Assembly (NCBI GenBank): GCA_044508835.1
Contig: JBIQHD010000012.1
Span: 1-64,000 of the forward strand
DNA: 64,000 nt
Source: JAKFDI01 sp044508835
Lineage (GTDB): Bacteria > Pseudomonadota > Gammaproteobacteria > Burkholderiales > Burkholderiaceae_C
Direction: 5' to 3'
Shown: in pieces, positions 63,104 to 64,000 of the stretch
Layout of the letters: every line of letters begins with the position of its first letter
How positions within the stretch are numbered: the first letter of the stretch is position 1
Made by a program: the position numbers and the translations under genes
Notes under the pieces: generated by a model
Database searches by the model: none
What the model was told of the DNA's origin: nothing
What the model saw: the letters and a program-made list of their open reading frames with translations, nothing else

Positions 63104-64000
63104 TCATGCGCCGCCTCCGCCGGGCGTCTTCTTCGCCGCGTTGACGAGCCGCTGCATCAGGCTGAGCGTCTCGAGGTTGATGCGCTCCAGGCGCATCATG
63201 CTGCGCTCCAGGCGCTGCAGCCGGTCGCCCTGGCTGCCGGCGCTCAAGGCGGCGAGATCGCGCGACAGCGCTTCGGACACCTCGGCGTCGAGGCTCAGGC
63301 TCGGCACGTTGCTCACGTCCAGCGGCATCGCGCCGCTGTCGATGCCGCGCGCAGCGGCCGACAGGGCCTTGGCCGCACCGACTTCGCCGGTGAACTCCTT
63401 CACCACCTCGGCCACGTCGTTGGCCGTGAGCTGGGTGCGCCCGGCCAGGAAGCCGAGCAGCAGCAGCCGGTCGCACAAGGTGTTGATGCGCCGCGGGATG
63501 CCCTGGCTCGCCTGGTAGATGGCGTCGAGGGCGTCGGCGTCGAACTCGGGCTTGCCGGTGGAGCCGGCGCGGCGCAGCCGGTGCTCGATGTAGTGCTGCG
63601 TGTCCTCGAAGTCGAGCGGCCCGATGTGGCAGGTGGCCGCCACGCGCTGGCGGAACTGCTCCATCTCGGGGCGCTGCAGGATCTCGCGGAACTCGGGCTG
63701 GCCCACCAGGAAGCTCTGCAGCAGCGACTGGTTGCCGAGCTGGTAGTTCGACAGCATGCGCAGTTCCTCGACCGCCTTGGGCGACAGGTTCTGCGCCTCG
63801 TCGACCACCAGCAGGCAGCGCTTGCCCTGGCTGGCCTGGCCGAGCAGGAAGGCCTCGAGCGTGATCAGCAGCTCCGACTTGGGCACGCCCTTGACGCGAA
63901 AGCCGAAGGCCGCGCCGACCATGCGCAGCGTGTCCTCGGCATCGAGCTGGGTGGTGACCAGCTGGCCGACGACCACCTTGTTGGGGTCGAGGCTGCTCAG
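63104..64000 (-). CDS. XrtA/PEP-CTERM system-associated ATPase, 5'-truncated by window edge
   Basis: The C-terminal 299 residues (about) of an AAA ATPase of the exosortase A-associated group (TIGR03015 type). VVGQLVTTQLDAEDTLRMVG follows the missing Walker A, and Walker B is RCLLVVDEAQNLSPKAVEELRMLSNYQ. GQPEFREILQRPEMEQFRQRV, ASQGIPRRINTLCDRLLLLGFLAG and a Ser/Ala-rich tail follow. The frame remains open to position 64000, so the start lies beyond the window. These ATPases resemble GspA/ExeA and are thought to power polysaccharide or protein assembly. It opens the long minus-strand operon visible here. Confidence 0.93.
   Translation of the reverse strand: MSSLDPNKVVVGQLVTTQLDAEDTLRMVGAAFGFRVKGVPKSELLITLEAFLLGQASQGKRCLLVVDEAQNLSPKAVEELRMLSNYQLGNQSLLQSFLVGQPEFREILQRPEMEQFRQRVAATCHIGPLDFEDTQHYIEHRLRRAGSTGKPEFDADALDAIYQASQGIPRRINTLCDRLLLLGFLAGRTQLTANDVAEVVKEFTGEVGAAKALSAAARGIDSGAMPLDVSNVPSLSLDAEVSEALSRDLAALSAGSQGDRLQRLERSMMRLERINLETLSLMQRLVNAAKKTPGGGGA

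Overview
The window is very GC-rich chromosomal DNA. It appears to come from a betaproteobacterium of the order Burkholderiales, near the Rubrivivax/Leptothrix/Piscinibacter group. This placement is inferred from protein resemblance, a purD-yebC pair, an aerobic 2-aminobenzoyl-CoA operon and a full XrtA (exosortase A)/PEP-CTERM locus; no search was run. I saw no rRNA, tRNA, CRISPR, transposase or integrase.

Layout. 1-24 kb is mostly ordinary chromosome. It holds purD (cut by the left edge) and yebC, a HerA/YjgR-type ATPase, a lipoprotein M14 peptidase, two membrane proteins, a LytS/LytT-type two-component pair, a 2TM protein, an MgtC-like protein, a PxPV-repeat exported protein, and glnS with an unusual internal insertion. 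A six-gene minus-strand operon for CoA-dependent 2-aminobenzoate (anthranilate) breakdown follows (ligase, RidA, enoyl-CoA hydratase, MarR, SDR, monooxygenase/reductase). Then come a TerC-family gene and its divergent regulator nhaR.

21-64 kb is the XrtA/PEP-CTERM exopolysaccharide and protein-sorting locus. Left part: prsT, one PEP-CTERM protein with a sigma-54-like promoter, an O-antigen-ligase-like protein, and the exosortase-A-associated module of PLP decarboxylase, AMP ligase, acyl carrier protein and two alpha/beta hydrolases. Middle part (32-48 kb): a variable glycan cassette with a DegT aminotransferase, GNAT protein, arabinose-5-phosphate isomerase, Kdo-transferase-like enzyme, glycosyltransferase, MOP flippase and pyruvyl transferase. 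It also has two Tat/lipobox-type secreted proteins, a second O-antigen-ligase-like protein paralogous to the first, and a beta-helix protein; part of it is visibly less GC-rich. Right part (48.7-64 kb): an asparagine-synthase-like protein, then a long minus-strand operon with overlapping genes. Read in transcription order this is the XrtA ATPase (cut by the right edge), deacetylase, FemAB-like protein, TIGR03087-type glycosyltransferase, XrtA fused to EpsI, TIGR03088-type glycosyltransferase, amidotransferase, two glycosyltransferases, an O-glycosylation ligase-like protein and a second deacetylase.

How the genes fit together. The glycosyltransferases, flippase and Wzy/WaaL-like proteins would build and export a polysaccharide. 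The amidotransferase, aminotransferase, pyruvyl transferase, deacetylases and the ACP module would decorate it. XrtA would cut and anchor PEP-CTERM proteins such as the one next to prsT. The most novel-looking parts are the ACP/ligase/decarboxylase/hydrolase module, the two ligases with an embedded soluble domain, and the Tat-lipoprotein pair.
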